Numbered from the stretch's first letter, positions 21,374 to 30,598 are shown. The stretch is 64,000 nt of DNA from Stenotrophomonas pavanii (GCF_900101175.1 NZ_FNFQ01000010.1:89232-153231), one strand, 5' to 3'. Made by a program: numbers and translations. Notes: a model not told the origin generated them from the letters alone.

Positions 21374-23147
21374 CCGGAGCCGCGGCCTGTGCCCGCAGCC
21401 GTGCACCGAGCGCGGCCAGGTTCGCGTCGATCGCATCCATTTCCTCGCGTTGCCGCACCGGCAGTTGCTGGCGCAGCCGCGAACGCAAGGCCTGCCATGC
21501 CGGTACGGCCTGTGCGCTGGCCGTGGCCACGGCCGTGGACAGCAGTGCCTGCTCGTCGGCCAGCGGCAACCCGTAGCCGCCATCCTGCAGCAGCGTACCC
21601 GGGCGCAGCCATTGCCCGCCCTGCTCCAGCAACGCGCGCAGGCTGCGGGTTTCTGCGCTGTCCGGCGCCGCCATCAGCTGCCGCTTGAGCACGTCGCGCG
21701 CGCGCAGCTCGGCGCGCCGCTGCGCAGCCTGTTCCAGCAGCAGCAGGCCGGCGCTGGCGCGCAGGTCACCCTGCAGCAGCCACGGCGCGCGCTGCCGTGC
21801 CGGCAGCTTCAGCCAGCCGTGCACATCACGGGCGGGCAAGGCCAGCTGCGCCGCCGCCGCTGCGAACAACTGCTGGTAGTGGTCGCGCGCCGAAGCGAAG
21901 TAATACCCCTGCGCCTGTGCTGCGCTGCGATCGGCCAGCACGCGCTCATCGAGCGCATCCAGCCGTGCCAGTCGCCGTTTCAGGCCACGCGGGCTCAGCT
22001 GGGCCAGCCCGGCCTCGCCCAGCCGTGGCACACCGGCCTGCAGCAGCTTTGCGGTTTCCACTGCGCAGTTGTTGCTGACGAAGTAATAGCGCCCGTCATA
22101 GCTCCAGTGCACCTGGGCGGTCCGCTCCAGAAGGCTGGCGATCTCCTCGCGGTGCAGCCGCAACGGCAGCGACTGCAGCCCGCGCAATTCAACCTTGGTG
22201 TATTCGTCCACCACCTGCTGCAGCGGCAGCACGAACAGGCGCGACGGGTAGCCACCAGTGAGGCCGCGCCAGTTGGATATCTGCACGTCGCCGACGAAGG
22301 CGCGGAAGGACAGCACGCGGTGGTGCTCCAGGTCCAGGCGGCAGTCCGGTCCCGGCACGCGGCCCGGTTTGCAGATCACCAGCCGCAGCATGCTGTGGCC
22401 CCAACGGCTCATCGGCTGCGCACTGCCTTCGGCGAACAGGTAGTCCACGGCATAGACGCGGGCCGGATCGAGCTGCAGCAGCGATGCCGCGCCCTCTTCC
22501 GATCCGGCCTGCAGCAACGGCAACGCTGCGGCACACTGCGGTTGCGGCAGCGATGGCGGCGCTCCGAAGTGGGCCTGGTACCACTGCGCCAGCGCCGGGC
22601 GCCGGCAGGCGAACGCGCTGTCGAGCACGAAGTGCTCGGCGTTCACCGCCAGGTATTCGGCGGGGTCCTTCAGTTCATAGGCATCGGGGCTGCGGTCACG
22701 GAAATCGTTGTCGCCACGACCGAGGTGCCAGGGCTTGCGCTGCCAACCGGCCAGATCACGCCAGCGCGCACTGCGCGACCAGTTCGCGCCGCCGCGGTCG
22801 GCAACGTGGGTCAGCTCATGCACCAGCGCGCTGCGTCGCGCGCGCCGCGCACCCGGCACCGCCTCGTCCAGCAGGTCGCGGCGCAGCGCGATGCGCCCGC
22901 CGAAGGCACGGCCATGTACATCGACCGGCAGCTCATCGCTCCAGCGCACCTGGACCTGCGCCGGCAATGCGCGCAGCAGGCCCTCGGGCAGCAGTGACTG
23001 CACATCGGCGAGCGTCTGCGACGCCACCTGCCGTTGGGCAGGGCTCAACCCTGCCGGGTCCAGCTGCAGGCGATCAGCTGCGTGCGCGACGTGGGCGACC
23101 AGCAGTAGAGCCACGCCATGCGTGGCGGCGTTCCGTACAGATGTCAT
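21351..23147 (-). CDS. DUF4105 (Lnb-like) protein with an N-terminal HExxH domain
   Basis: The 598-residue secreted protein has a signal peptide (HGVALLLVAHVAHA). The first third contains SALVHELTHVADRGG, a zinc-peptidase HExxH motif, and NAEHFVLDSAF about 60 residues later could supply a third ligand. The middle (VYAVDYLFAEGSAQPMSRWGHSMLRLV ... NNCAVETAKLL) is the DUF4105 domain related to the Lnb periplasmic domain. A helical C-terminal part follows. Either a periplasmic peptidase or a lipoprotein/peptidoglycan-modifying enzyme is possible. It is followed in the same direction as a DUF2388 gene lying 40 bases upstream. Confidence 0.8.
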   Translation of the reverse strand: MTSVRNAATHGVALLLVAHVAHAADRLQLDPAGLSPAQRQVASQTLADVQSLLPEGLLRALPAQVQVRWSDELPVDVHGRAFGGRIALRRDLLDEAVPGARRARRSALVHELTHVADRGGANWSRSARWRDLAGWQRKPWHLGRGDNDFRDRSPDAYELKDPAEYLAVNAEHFVLDSAFACRRPALAQWYQAHFGAPPSLPQPQCAAALPLLQAGSEEGAASLLQLDPARVYAVDYLFAEGSAQPMSRWGHSMLRLVICKPGRVPGPDCRLDLEHHRVLSFRAFVGDVQISNWRGLTGGYPSRLFVLPLQQVVDEYTKVELRGLQSLPLRLHREEIASLLERTAQVHWSYDGRYYFVSNNCAVETAKLLQAGVPRLGEAGLAQLSPRGLKRRLARLDALDERVLADRSAAQAQGYYFASARDHYQQLFAAAAAQLALPARDVHGWLKLPARQRAPWLLQGDLRASAGLLLLEQAAQRRAELRARDVLKRQLMAAPDSAETRSLRALLEQGGQWLRPGTLLQDGGYGLPLADEQALLSTAVATASAQAVPAWQALRSRLRQQLPVRQREEMDAIDANLAALGARLRAQAAAPATGAAVR

Positions 23148-23151
23148 GCAG

Positions 23152-23175
23152 TTGCCGGCCAGCGGCCGGCACTAC
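23152..23175 (-). repeat. SMAG/REP palindrome, GTAG type
   Basis: A minus-strand copy (CTAC at 23172-23175) of the GCCGGCCAGCGGCCGGC class lies in the 40-base gap between the DUF2388 and DUF4105 genes, a place where REPs may tune relative expression. Confidence 0.85.
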
Positions 23176-23187
23176 CCGAAGGCCGGA

Positions 23188-23487
23188 TCAACGCGCCAGC
23201 AGTGAGCGGGCCAGTTCCAGGTCGCTCTGCTGCTGCGCGGCGGCGCTCTGCTCACGCAGGTGGGCCAGTGCGGCCTGCAGGCGGGCGCCTCGGATCTGGC
23301 CGTCGCTGGCGACGAAGGCAGCGGCGTCGTCGCGTGCCGCCAGCACCACCTTGTCGTCGCCCGAGCTGCTGCCCGAGGAACCGGAAGAGGCACCGGTCGC
23401 CGAACCGGCCGAGGTGCCGGCGAAGCTGGAAGCAAAGCCGGCCAGCGGCAGGGACAGCAGGGCGAGCAGCAGGATCGGACGGGTCAT
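23188..23487 (-). CDS. DUF2388 family secreted protein
   Basis: The 99-residue product has a signal peptide (LLLALLSLPLAGFASS), a Gly/Ser-rich spacer and the family core DDKVVLAARDDAAAFVASDG followed by IRGARLQAALAHLRE, matching DUF2388 (TIGR02448). Function is unknown. It is probably co-transcribed with the DUF4105 gene downstream; similar pairings occur in pseudomonads as far as I recall. Confidence 0.85.
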   Translation of the reverse strand: MTRPILLLALLSLPLAGFASSFAGTSAGSATGASSGSSGSSSGDDKVVLAARDDAAAFVASDGQIRGARLQAALAHLREQSAAAQQQSDLELARSLLAR

Positions 23488-23549
23488 CGGTTCGAGGCCG
23501 GTTGTGAGGATGCGTGGAGCGTAACGGGTGCGTGAAGGATTTGCCCGGT

Positions 23550-24938
23550 TCAGGCGTCAAACAGCTTGCCGGGATTCAGCCGCGCTTGGGGATCGAACGC
23601 GCGTTTGACTGCCTTCATCAGCGCGATCTCGGCCGGGCCGCGGGTACTGTCCAGGTAGCCCTTCTTGACCAGGCCGATGCCGTGCTCGGCCGAGATGCTG
23701 CCATCGAAGCGCGCCAGTACCTGCGCCAGCAGCTTGGTCACCTGCTCGCACTGCGCGACGAAATCGGCGTCGCTGGTGTCGTCGGGCTTGAGCACGTTGA
23801 TGTGCAGGTTACCGTCGCCAATATGGCCGAACCAGACCACGTCGAAGTGCGGGTAGGCCTGCCCGATCAGTGCTTGGGTCTCAGCCAGGAACGCCGGCAT
23901 CGCCGAGATCCGCACCGAGACATCATTCTTGTAAGGTTTGTAGCGCGCCAGCGATTCGGTGATGCCTTCGCGCAGGCGCCACAGCTGGGCGGCCTGGGCG
24001 TCGCTGGCACTGATCACCCCGTCGCTGACCCAGCCGTTGCCCATGCAGTCCTCGAAGGCCGCCATCGCCGCCGCTTCCTGCGCTTCGTCGTTGGCGGCGA
24101 ACTCGGTGACTACGTAGTACGGATGCACCTCGTCGAACGGTGCCTGGGCGCCATGCGCCAGCACGTGCTCCAGCGCCCGGTCGGTAAAGAATTCGAAGGC
24201 CTGCAGCTGCAGCCGCGCGCGGAACGCGGCGAATACCTGCATCAGCACTTCGAAGCTGGGCAGCGCCAGCAGCATCACGTTGCTGGCCGGCGGCGGATCG
24301 GTCAGCTTCACCGTCGCTTCGACGATCACGCCCAGCGTGCCTTCCGAACCGATCAGCAGCTGGCGGAAGTCATAGCCGCTGGAGTTCTTGATCAGGCCCT
24401 TGTTGAGCTCCAGCAGTTCGCCGCTGGCGGTAACCACCTTCAGCCCGGCGATCCACTCGCGGGTATTGCCGTAGCGGATCACGCGGATGCCGCCGGCATT
24501 GGTGGCGATGTTGCCGCCGATCGTGCACGACCCGCGCGCGGCGAAATCCACCGGGTAGATCAGGCCGTGGTCCAGCGCGGCGTTGTGCACGGCCTCCAGC
24601 GGCATGCCGGCCTGCACCACCAGGGTGCGATCGACCGCGTCGTAGGCCAGCGCCTTGTTCATCCGCTCCAGGCTGAGCACCAGCTCGCCATTGGCCGCCA
24701 CCGCGCCACCGGAAAGGCCGGTACGGCCACCGGACGGCACCACGGCCACGCCCTCGCCCGCGCTCCAGCGCATCACCGCCTGCACTTCCTCGACCGTGGC
24801 CGGCAGTGCGATCGCCAGCGGCGCCGGCGTCCAGCGCCGGGTCCAGTCACGCCCGTAATGCTCCAGGTCGGCCGGGTCGGTCTTCAGCTTCAGGCCGGGA
24901 CAGGCCTGCTGCAGCGAGGCAATGCGGGAATCGGTCAT
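23550..24938 (-). CDS. FAD-linked D-2-hydroxyglutarate dehydrogenase
   Basis: The 462-residue flavoprotein has an FAD_binding_4 (PCMH) domain with PSGGRTGLSGGAVA and ARGSCTIGGNIATNAGG, and a C-terminal FAD-oxidase domain with FGHIGDGNLHINV and SAEHGIGLVKK. It is the D-2-hydroxyglutarate/D-lactate dehydrogenase class. Its divergent position to serA points to D-2-hydroxyglutarate, because SerA can reduce 2-oxoglutarate to D-2-hydroxyglutarate, and this enzyme would recycle it. A coupled pair in the same arrangement is known in Pseudomonas. ATG at 24938 (MTDSRIASLQQ) was chosen over one 16 codons upstream. Confidence 0.85.
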   Translation of the reverse strand: MTDSRIASLQQACPGLKLKTDPADLEHYGRDWTRRWTPAPLAIALPATVEEVQAVMRWSAGEGVAVVPSGGRTGLSGGAVAANGELVLSLERMNKALAYDAVDRTLVVQAGMPLEAVHNAALDHGLIYPVDFAARGSCTIGGNIATNAGGIRVIRYGNTREWIAGLKVVTASGELLELNKGLIKNSSGYDFRQLLIGSEGTLGVIVEATVKLTDPPPASNVMLLALPSFEVLMQVFAAFRARLQLQAFEFFTDRALEHVLAHGAQAPFDEVHPYYVVTEFAANDEAQEAAAMAAFEDCMGNGWVSDGVISASDAQAAQLWRLREGITESLARYKPYKNDVSVRISAMPAFLAETQALIGQAYPHFDVVWFGHIGDGNLHINVLKPDDTSDADFVAQCEQVTKLLAQVLARFDGSISAEHGIGLVKKGYLDSTRGPAEIALMKAVKRAFDPQARLNPGKLFDA

Positions 24939-25107
24939 GACGGTCCAGCGCGGTGCGTGAAGAACGGGCAAGCGTGCCAGCGGCACGCGCTAGCGTCCAG
25001 CCCCGCAGCCGTACAGATAGCTACGGATGCAACCAATTGCGCACTGCACCATGGGCGTTGCGATCTGGCATAGTGGTCAGCCCCTGTCCCACTGGCCGTG
25101 TTGCCCC
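24939..25107. promoter_or_regulatory. Divergent D2HGDH / serA promoter region
   Basis: These 169 bases separate two genes whose products act on the same by-product. A TTGCGA ... CATAGT pair near 25059-25077 is a possible serA promoter. No clear operator was found. Confidence 0.4.
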
Positions 25108-26349
25108 ATGTCGCCGAAGAAGACCTCGTTCCCCAAGCAGGATATCCGCGTGCTGTTGCTGGAGGGGGTCAGCCAGACCGCCGTGGAGGTGTTCAGCGCC
25201 GCCGGCTACAGCCAGATCGAGGCGCACACCAAGGCACTGCCCGAGGACGAACTGAAGGCGCGCATCGCCGAGGCGCACATTGTCGGCATCCGTTCGCGCA
25301 CCCAGCTCAGCGCCGAGGTGCTGGCCGAGGCCAAGCGCCTGATCGCGGTGGGCTGCTTCTGCATCGGCACCAACCAGGTCGACCTGGACGCGGCCGAGCT
25401 GGCCGGCATCCCGGTGTTCAATGCGCCCTACTCCAACACCCGCAGCGTGGCCGAGCTGGTGATCGCCGAGGCGATCATGCTGACCCGTGGCATTCCGCAG
25501 AAGAACGCCGAGTGCCATCGCGGCGGCTGGTCGAAATCGGCCAGCGGCAGCCATGAGGTGCGTGGCAAGACCCTGGGCATCATCGGCTATGGCCACATCG
25601 GCACCCAGGTCGGCGTGCTGGCCGAATCGCTGGGCATGCAGGTGATCTTCCACGACGTGGAAACCAAGCTGGCGCTGGGCAATGCGCGTGCCGCGGCGAG
25701 CCTGGACGACCTGCTGGCCCGCGCCGACATCGTCACCCTGCACGTGCCGGAGACCCCGGCCACGCAGTGGATGATCGGCAGCACCGAGCTGGCGAAGATG
25801 CGCAAGGGCGCGCACCTGATCAACGCCGCGCGCGGCACCGTGGTCGACATCGACGCGTTGGACGCAGCGCTGGCCAGCGGCCACGTCGGCGGTGCCGCGC
25901 TGGACGTGTTCCCGGTCGAACCGAAGGGCAACGGCGATATCTTCGAGTCGCCGCTGACCCGCCACGACAACGTGATCCTGACCCCGCACGTGGGCGGCAG
26001 CACGCTGGAAGCGCAGGACAACATCGGCGTGGAAGTGGCGGCCAAGCTGGTGCGCTACAGCGACAACGGCAGCACGCTGTCGGCGGTCAACTTCCCGGAA
26101 GTGACCCTGCCCGAACACGAGGACAGCCTGCGCCTGCTGCACATCCACCAGAACGTGCCGGGCGTGCTGTCCAGGGTCAACGAGATCTTCTCGCGCCACA
26201 ACGTCAACATCGACGGCCAGTTCCTGCGCACCGACCCGAAGGTGGGCTACGTGGTGATCGACATCACCGCCAGCGAGGCGCAGGCCGCCGCCGTCCGCGA
26301 CGAACTGGCCGCGATTCCGGGCACGCTGCGGACGCGCATCCTGTATTGA
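25108..26349 (+). CDS. serA: D-3-phosphoglycerate dehydrogenase
   Basis: The 413-residue enzyme catalyses the first step of serine synthesis. It has the substrate domain, the NAD-binding loop GYGHIGTQVG, catalytic Arg and Glu regions (NAARGTVVDIDAL, DVFPVEP), the His in LTPHVGGST, and a C-terminal ACT domain (LHIHQNVPGVLSRVNEIFSRHN) for serine feedback, as in E. coli SerA. ATG at 25108 (MSPKKTSFPK) was chosen; the frame is open 27 codons upstream. A GCCGGG/CCCGGC hairpin at 26360-26376 and a REP pair follow. Confidence 0.97.
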   Translation: MSPKKTSFPKQDIRVLLLEGVSQTAVEVFSAAGYSQIEAHTKALPEDELKARIAEAHIVGIRSRTQLSAEVLAEAKRLIAVGCFCIGTNQVDLDAAELAGIPVFNAPYSNTRSVAELVIAEAIMLTRGIPQKNAECHRGGWSKSASGSHEVRGKTLGIIGYGHIGTQVGVLAESLGMQVIFHDVETKLALGNARAAASLDDLLARADIVTLHVPETPATQWMIGSTELAKMRKGAHLINAARGTVVDIDALDAALASGHVGGAALDVFPVEPKGNGDIFESPLTRHDNVILTPHVGGSTLEAQDNIGVEVAAKLVRYSDNGSTLSAVNFPEVTLPEHEDSLRLLHIHQNVPGVLSRVNEIFSRHNVNIDGQFLRTDPKVGYVVIDITASEAQAAAVRDELAAIPGTLRTRILY

Positions 26350-26359
26350 GCAAGGCGTC

Positions 26360-26376
26360 GCCGGGCATGCCCCGGC
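26360..26376. terminator. Hairpin after serA
   Basis: GCCGGG pairs with CCCGGC across a short CATGC loop, 10 bases after the serA stop; no T run. Confidence 0.4.
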
Positions 26377-26398
26377 GGATTGCTTCCGGCGTCGCACC

Positions 26399-26421
26399 AT
26401 CCACGCATGGCGTGGATCTAC
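26399..26421 (-). repeat. GTAG-tipped REP, ATCCACGC class
   Basis: A minus-strand copy with CTAC at 26418-26421 and the palindrome ATCCACGCATGGCGTGGAT. It forms a diverging pair with 26444-26466. Confidence 0.85.
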
Positions 26422-26443
26422 TGGCGTTTCGCGCTATCCCGCA

Positions 26444-26466
26444 GTAGATCCACGCCATGCGTGGAT
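26444..26466 (+). repeat. GTAG-tipped REP, ATCCACGC class
   Basis: GTAG at 26444-26447 followed by ATCCACGCCATGCGTGGAT. Together with 26399-26421 it makes a large inverted doublet at the serA / hypothetical-gene convergence. Confidence 0.85.
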
Positions 26467-26474
26467 GGAAAACC

Positions 26475-26870
26475 TCAGAACCTTACGGCGTGGAGGTTCT
26501 TGTAAAAGTCCCAATGGATCAGAACCCTGTCTTCCATCGACAGGAACAGCGTATCGACGAAATCCAGCTCCTCGGCATGAACCAGCCAGTCCTGCAGGCG
26601 GCTGCCCAGCGAAGGTACCGCCCCATCCACCTGGACAACCGTCAACGCAGCCTCGCTTGGCAAGCCAACAGCATCTGCAATGGCGCTCAACTCCTGCGCC
26701 AGCCGCTCCCGCCCCACCCCGGGGACCTCCAGGCGCGATGGCACGCGCTCCCAGTCGATGGATGTGATGACTGGCAATGCAGCCTTGATCATCGCAAGGG
26801 CAGCATCCTGCTTCGCCTCGCCACAGGCATGAGCCGCAACAAACGCGGCACAGCCGTCCGAGAGCATCAA
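26475..26870 (-). CDS. Hypothetical protein coupled to NUDIX gene
   Basis: I do not recognise this 131-residue protein. It is soluble, mainly helical in the first half (CAAFVAAHACGEAKQDAALAMIKAAL), and ends with an acidic and aromatic part (EELDFVDTLFLSMEDRVLIHWDFYKNL). Its ATG overlaps the NUDIX stop by 4 bases, so the two are translated together. GC looks lower than in neighbours, suggesting an accessory gene. Confidence 0.6.
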   Translation of the reverse strand: MMLSDGCAAFVAAHACGEAKQDAALAMIKAALPVITSIDWERVPSRLEVPGVGRERLAQELSAIADAVGLPSEAALTVVQVDGAVPSLGSRLQDWLVHAEELDFVDTLFLSMEDRVLIHWDFYKNLHAVRF

Positions 26871-27436
26871 CGTGCCAGCCAGCGGCGCGCCATGCGCTGC
26901 ATGGATTCATCCGACGCCGGGTCGGCCGCGACCTCGGTTACCGGCCGCCAGGCCAGGTCCAGCGATTCCTCGCTGAGCACGAATGCCTCGCCACCAAGCG
27001 CCCGGATCACGAAACGCACGTCGTAGTGCCAGTGCCCCGGCACGTCCTTGCGCTCGGGAATCCAGTGCTTGTCCAGATCGAAAATGGCCGGGTCTTCCAG
27101 TACCAGCCCGCTCAGGCCGGACTCCTCCTCGGCCTCCTTCAGCGCCACCCGGGCCAGGTCGCGCTCACCGTCGGCGTGGCCGCCCAGCTGCAGCCAGCGC
27201 TGCAGCTTGCGATGGTGGGTCAGCAGCAGGCGCTGGCCGTCGGCGCTGACCAGCCAGCAGCTGGCGGTGAAGTGGCCGGCCAGCCGCTCACGCCGGAACG
27301 GATCCTGCGGATGATCCAGCAATGTGCCGAATTCGGCAGCCAGGGCGTCGTGGGCGGGTTCGCGGCGCGCGTAGTCCCGGAGCAGGCCGCGCAGGCGATC
27401 GTCAAGCGCGGCAAGGGTTTCGACGGTCTGGCTCAT
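26867..27436 (-). CDS. NUDIX hydrolase
   Basis: The 189-residue protein has the Nudix box in GGHADGERDLARVALKEAEEESGL; the usual Arg before the EE pair is replaced by Lys. The domain lies at about residues 55-170, after a helical N-terminal segment. Substrate is probably a nucleoside diphosphate derivative but cannot be named. I chose ATG at 27436 (MSQTVETLAAL); ATG at 27481 is also open, and neither has a clear ribosome site. It diverges from the amino-acid permease. Confidence 0.85.
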   Translation of the reverse strand: MSQTVETLAALDDRLRGLLRDYARREPAHDALAAEFGTLLDHPQDPFRRERLAGHFTASCWLVSADGQRLLLTHHRKLQRWLQLGGHADGERDLARVALKEAEEESGLSGLVLEDPAIFDLDKHWIPERKDVPGHWHYDVRFVIRALGGEAFVLSEESLDLAWRPVTEVAADPASDESMQRMARRWLAR

Positions 27437-27613
27437 GAATGGGGGCAGTTCGGAAAAATACTGCTCATTATCGCCGTTCATTGTTGCGATTGCGCTTGTG
27501 CGTTGGCTTCAGCTTTGGCTAAGGTACAGCGGGCCGTTCGCACGGCCTTCACCATTCAAGGCGGCCGGCAACGTATCGGCCGCCCACCCCATCCGATCAC
27601 TAGGAAGTACTGC

Positions 27614-29089
27614 ATGCTGAAAGCTCTGTTGAGGGTCAAGCCGGTCGAGCCGGCCGGGCACGTCGATGCCGGCGAACCCATCGAAGGCAGCCTGGACGGC
27701 GAAGCCACGTTGAAACGGACCCTCACGGCTAAACACCTCATCCTGCTGGGCGTGGGTGCGGTGATCGGCGCAGGCATCTTCGTGCTGACCGGCCAGGCGG
27801 CAGCCAACCACGCGGGCCCGGCGGTGATGCTGTCGTTCGTACTGGCCGGTTTCGCCTGTGCGCTGGCAGGCCTGTGCTATGCCGAGTTCGCGGCGATGAT
27901 GCCGGTCTCCGGCAGTGCCTACTCCTATTCCTATGCCACCCTCGGCGAAGGCATGGCCTGGTTCATCGGCTGGTGCCTGGTGCTGGAGTACCTGTTCGCC
28001 TCGGCGTCGGTCGCGGTGGGCTGGTCGGCCTACCTGATCAGCTTCATCACCACCACGCTGCACATGCCCTTCCCGGACCTGCTCAGCGCCGCGCCCATCG
28101 CCTGGACCGGCAGCGAGTTCGTCTCCTCCGGCAAGCTGTTCAACCTGCCGGCGGTGCTGATCGTGGCGGCGGTATCCGGCCTGCTGTACGTGGGCGTGAC
28201 CCAGTCGGCGTTCGTCAACGCGATCATCGTGGCGATCAAGGTCACCGTCATCTGCCTGTTCATCGGCATCGGCGCGGCCCACATCGACCCGGCCAACTGG
28301 CACCCGTTCATTCCGGAAAACACCGGCGTGCCGGGTGAGTTCGGCTGGAGCGGCATCTTCCGCGCCGCCACCATCGTGTTCTTCGCGTACATCGGCTTCG
28401 ATGCGGTCTCCACCGCTGCCGGTGAAACCAAGGACCCGCAACGCAACATGCCGATCGGCCTGCTCGGCTCGCTGGCCGTGTGCACCATCGTCTACATCAT
28501 CGTCTGTGCGGTGCTGACCGGCATGATGCCGTACCACCTGCTGGGCACCGACAAGCCGGTGGCGACCGCGCTGGAGCCCTACCCGACCCTGTCCTGGCTG
28601 AAGACGTTCGTGGAAGTCGGCGCCATCGCCGGCCTGTCCTCGGTGGTGCTGGTGATGATGATGGGCCAGACCCGCATCGCCTACACCATCTCCCGCGACG
28701 GCCTGCTGCCGAAGTTCTTCGGCAAGGTCCACGCCCGCTTCCGCACCCCGTACGTCGCCACCATCGTGGTCGGCGTGATCGCTGCCGCGCTGGCCGGCCT
28801 GGTGCCGCTGAACGTGCTCGGCGAACTCGTCTCGATGGGCACCCTGCTGGCCTTCGCCACCGTCTGCGTCGGCGTGCTGGTGCTGCGCTATACCAAGCCG
28901 GACCTGCACCGCCCGTTCCGCGTGCCGATGGTCTGGATCATCTGCCCGCTCGGCGCGGCCACCTGCCTGTTCCTGTTCTGGCAGGCGTTCGTGGTGCACT
29001 GGCACCTGTTCGTTGGCTGGACGCTGCTCGGCCTGCTGATCTACCTGGGCTACGGCATCCGCAACAGCAAGCTCGCCAAGTCGCCCTGA
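27614..29089 (+). CDS. APC-family amino acid permease (cationic type)
   Basis: The 491-residue inner-membrane transporter has about 12 membrane segments. It starts MLKALLRVKPVEP and has the conserved first helix GVGAVIGAGIFVLTGQAAANHAGP, the core FFAYIGFDAVSTAAGETKDPQRNMP and RISRDGLLP-like TISRDGLLPKFF, as in YfnA/CAT-type amino-acid transporters. The exact substrate is unknown. A close paralogue follows 81 bases downstream. Confidence 0.9.
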   Translation: MLKALLRVKPVEPAGHVDAGEPIEGSLDGEATLKRTLTAKHLILLGVGAVIGAGIFVLTGQAAANHAGPAVMLSFVLAGFACALAGLCYAEFAAMMPVSGSAYSYSYATLGEGMAWFIGWCLVLEYLFASASVAVGWSAYLISFITTTLHMPFPDLLSAAPIAWTGSEFVSSGKLFNLPAVLIVAAVSGLLYVGVTQSAFVNAIIVAIKVTVICLFIGIGAAHIDPANWHPFIPENTGVPGEFGWSGIFRAATIVFFAYIGFDAVSTAAGETKDPQRNMPIGLLGSLAVCTIVYIIVCAVLTGMMPYHLLGTDKPVATALEPYPTLSWLKTFVEVGAIAGLSSVVLVMMMGQTRIAYTISRDGLLPKFFGKVHARFRTPYVATIVVGVIAAALAGLVPLNVLGELVSMGTLLAFATVCVGVLVLRYTKPDLHRPFRVPMVWIICPLGAATCLFLFWQAFVVHWHLFVGWTLLGLLIYLGYGIRNSKLAKSP

Positions 29090-29170
29090 TCCGCCTTCGG
29101 GCCGGCCTCGCGCCGGCCCGTCCGTTTTCCCGCGCGCCGCCCATGGCGCGCTTCGACAAGACCACCACAC

Positions 29171-30598
29171 ATGTTCAAGCAACTGTGGGCCACCAAGCAT
29201 CCGCATGCCGCCCATGAAGACGCCAACGGCCTGAGCCTGCGTCGCCACCTTGGCCCCTGGGGGCTGACCGCGCTCGGCATCGGCGCGGTGATCGGCGGAG
29301 GCATTTTCGTCATCACCGGCCAGGCCGCCGCCAACCACGCCGGCCCGGCGATCATGCTGTCCTTCGTGCTGGCCGCCATCTGCTGCGCCTTCTGCGCGCT
29401 GGCTTATGCCGAATTCGCCTCGATGGTGCCGGTCTCCGGCAGCGCCTACACGTACACCTACGCCACCTTCGGCGAGCTCTCGGCCTGGTTCATCGGCTGG
29501 ATGCTGGTGCTCGAGTACGGCGTCTCCGCCTCGGCGGTGGCAGTCAGCTGGACCGGTTACTTCCTCAGCCTGCTCAGCCAGTTCGACATCCATCTACCGG
29601 CAGCCCTGGTCAGTGCCCCGCTCGACGCGCAGCTGCGCCCGACCGGCGCGATCGCCAACCTGCCCGCCGCCGCGCTCGTGCTGCTGCTGACCTGGCTGTG
29701 CTACGTCGGCATCAGCAAGTCCTCGGCGATGAACATGGCGATGGTCGTGCTCAAGACCGGCCTGATCGTGCTGGTCATCGTGGTCGGCTGGAAGTACGTG
29801 GACACCAGTAACTGGACTCCGTTCATCCCCGCCAATGAAGGCCCCGGCAAGTACGGCATGGAAGGCGTGCTGCGTGGCGCGGCGATGGTGTTCTTCGCCT
29901 ACATCGGTTTCGAGGCGGTATCGGTGGCGGCGCAGGAATCGAAGAACCCGCAACGCGACATGCCGATCGGCATGATGCTGTCGCTGGTGATCTGTACCGT
30001 GCTGTACATCGCGATGGCCGCGGTGATGACCGGCCTGGTGCCGTTCCAGCTGCTGGGCACCGATGAGCCGGTGGTGACCGCGGTGGCGGCGCATCCCCAG
30101 CTCGGCTGGCTGCGCTGGGTGGTCGAGGTCGGCGCGCTGGTCGGCCTGTCCTCGGTGGTGCTGGTGATGATCATCGGCCAGCCGCGCATCTTCATGATCA
30201 TGGGCCGCGACGGCCTGCTGCCGCCGGTGTTCACCCGGATCCACCCGAAGTACCGCACCCCGCACGTCAACACCGTGATCACCGGCATCGGCATCGCGCT
30301 GCTGGCGGCGCTGTTCCCGCTGGACATCCTCGGCGAGCTGACCTCGATGGGCACGCTGATCGCGTTCGCCGCAGTCTGTGCCGGCGTGCTGATCCTGCGC
30401 CGTACCCAGCCGGACCTGCCGCGCCCGTTCCGCATGCCGATGGCGTGGCTGATCTGCAGCCTGGGCGTGCTGAGCTGCCTGGCACTGTTGTCGGCAATGA
30501 CGATGCACAACTGGATGCTGATGGGGGTGTGGACGGTCGTCGGTTTCGTGATCTATTTCGGCTACGGGTTCCGGCACAGCCGCCTGCGGGGTAAGTAA
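29171..30598 (+). CDS. APC-family amino acid permease, tandem paralogue
   Basis: This 475-residue transporter is a close relative of its upstream neighbour: GIGAVIGGGIFVITGQAAANHAGP, FFAYIGFEAVSVAAQESKNPQRDMP and MGRDGLLPPVF line up directly. The tandem pair probably arose by duplication and may differ in substrate or expression. It could be transcribed with the first permease. Hairpin-rich non-coding DNA follows. Confidence 0.9.
   Translation: MFKQLWATKHPHAAHEDANGLSLRRHLGPWGLTALGIGAVIGGGIFVITGQAAANHAGPAIMLSFVLAAICCAFCALAYAEFASMVPVSGSAYTYTYATFGELSAWFIGWMLVLEYGVSASAVAVSWTGYFLSLLSQFDIHLPAALVSAPLDAQLRPTGAIANLPAAALVLLLTWLCYVGISKSSAMNMAMVVLKTGLIVLVIVVGWKYVDTSNWTPFIPANEGPGKYGMEGVLRGAAMVFFAYIGFEAVSVAAQESKNPQRDMPIGMMLSLVICTVLYIAMAAVMTGLVPFQLLGTDEPVVTAVAAHPQLGWLRWVVEVGALVGLSSVVLVMIIGQPRIFMIMGRDGLLPPVFTRIHPKYRTPHVNTVITGIGIALLAALFPLDILGELTSMGTLIAFAAVCAGVLILRRTQPDLPRPFRMPMAWLICSLGVLSCLALLSAMTMHNWMLMGVWTVVGFVIYFGYGFRHSRLRGK

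Noticed and set aside
27614-30598. One permease as an assembly duplication
   Set aside because: The two proteins differ throughout and have different loop lengths, so they are true paralogues.
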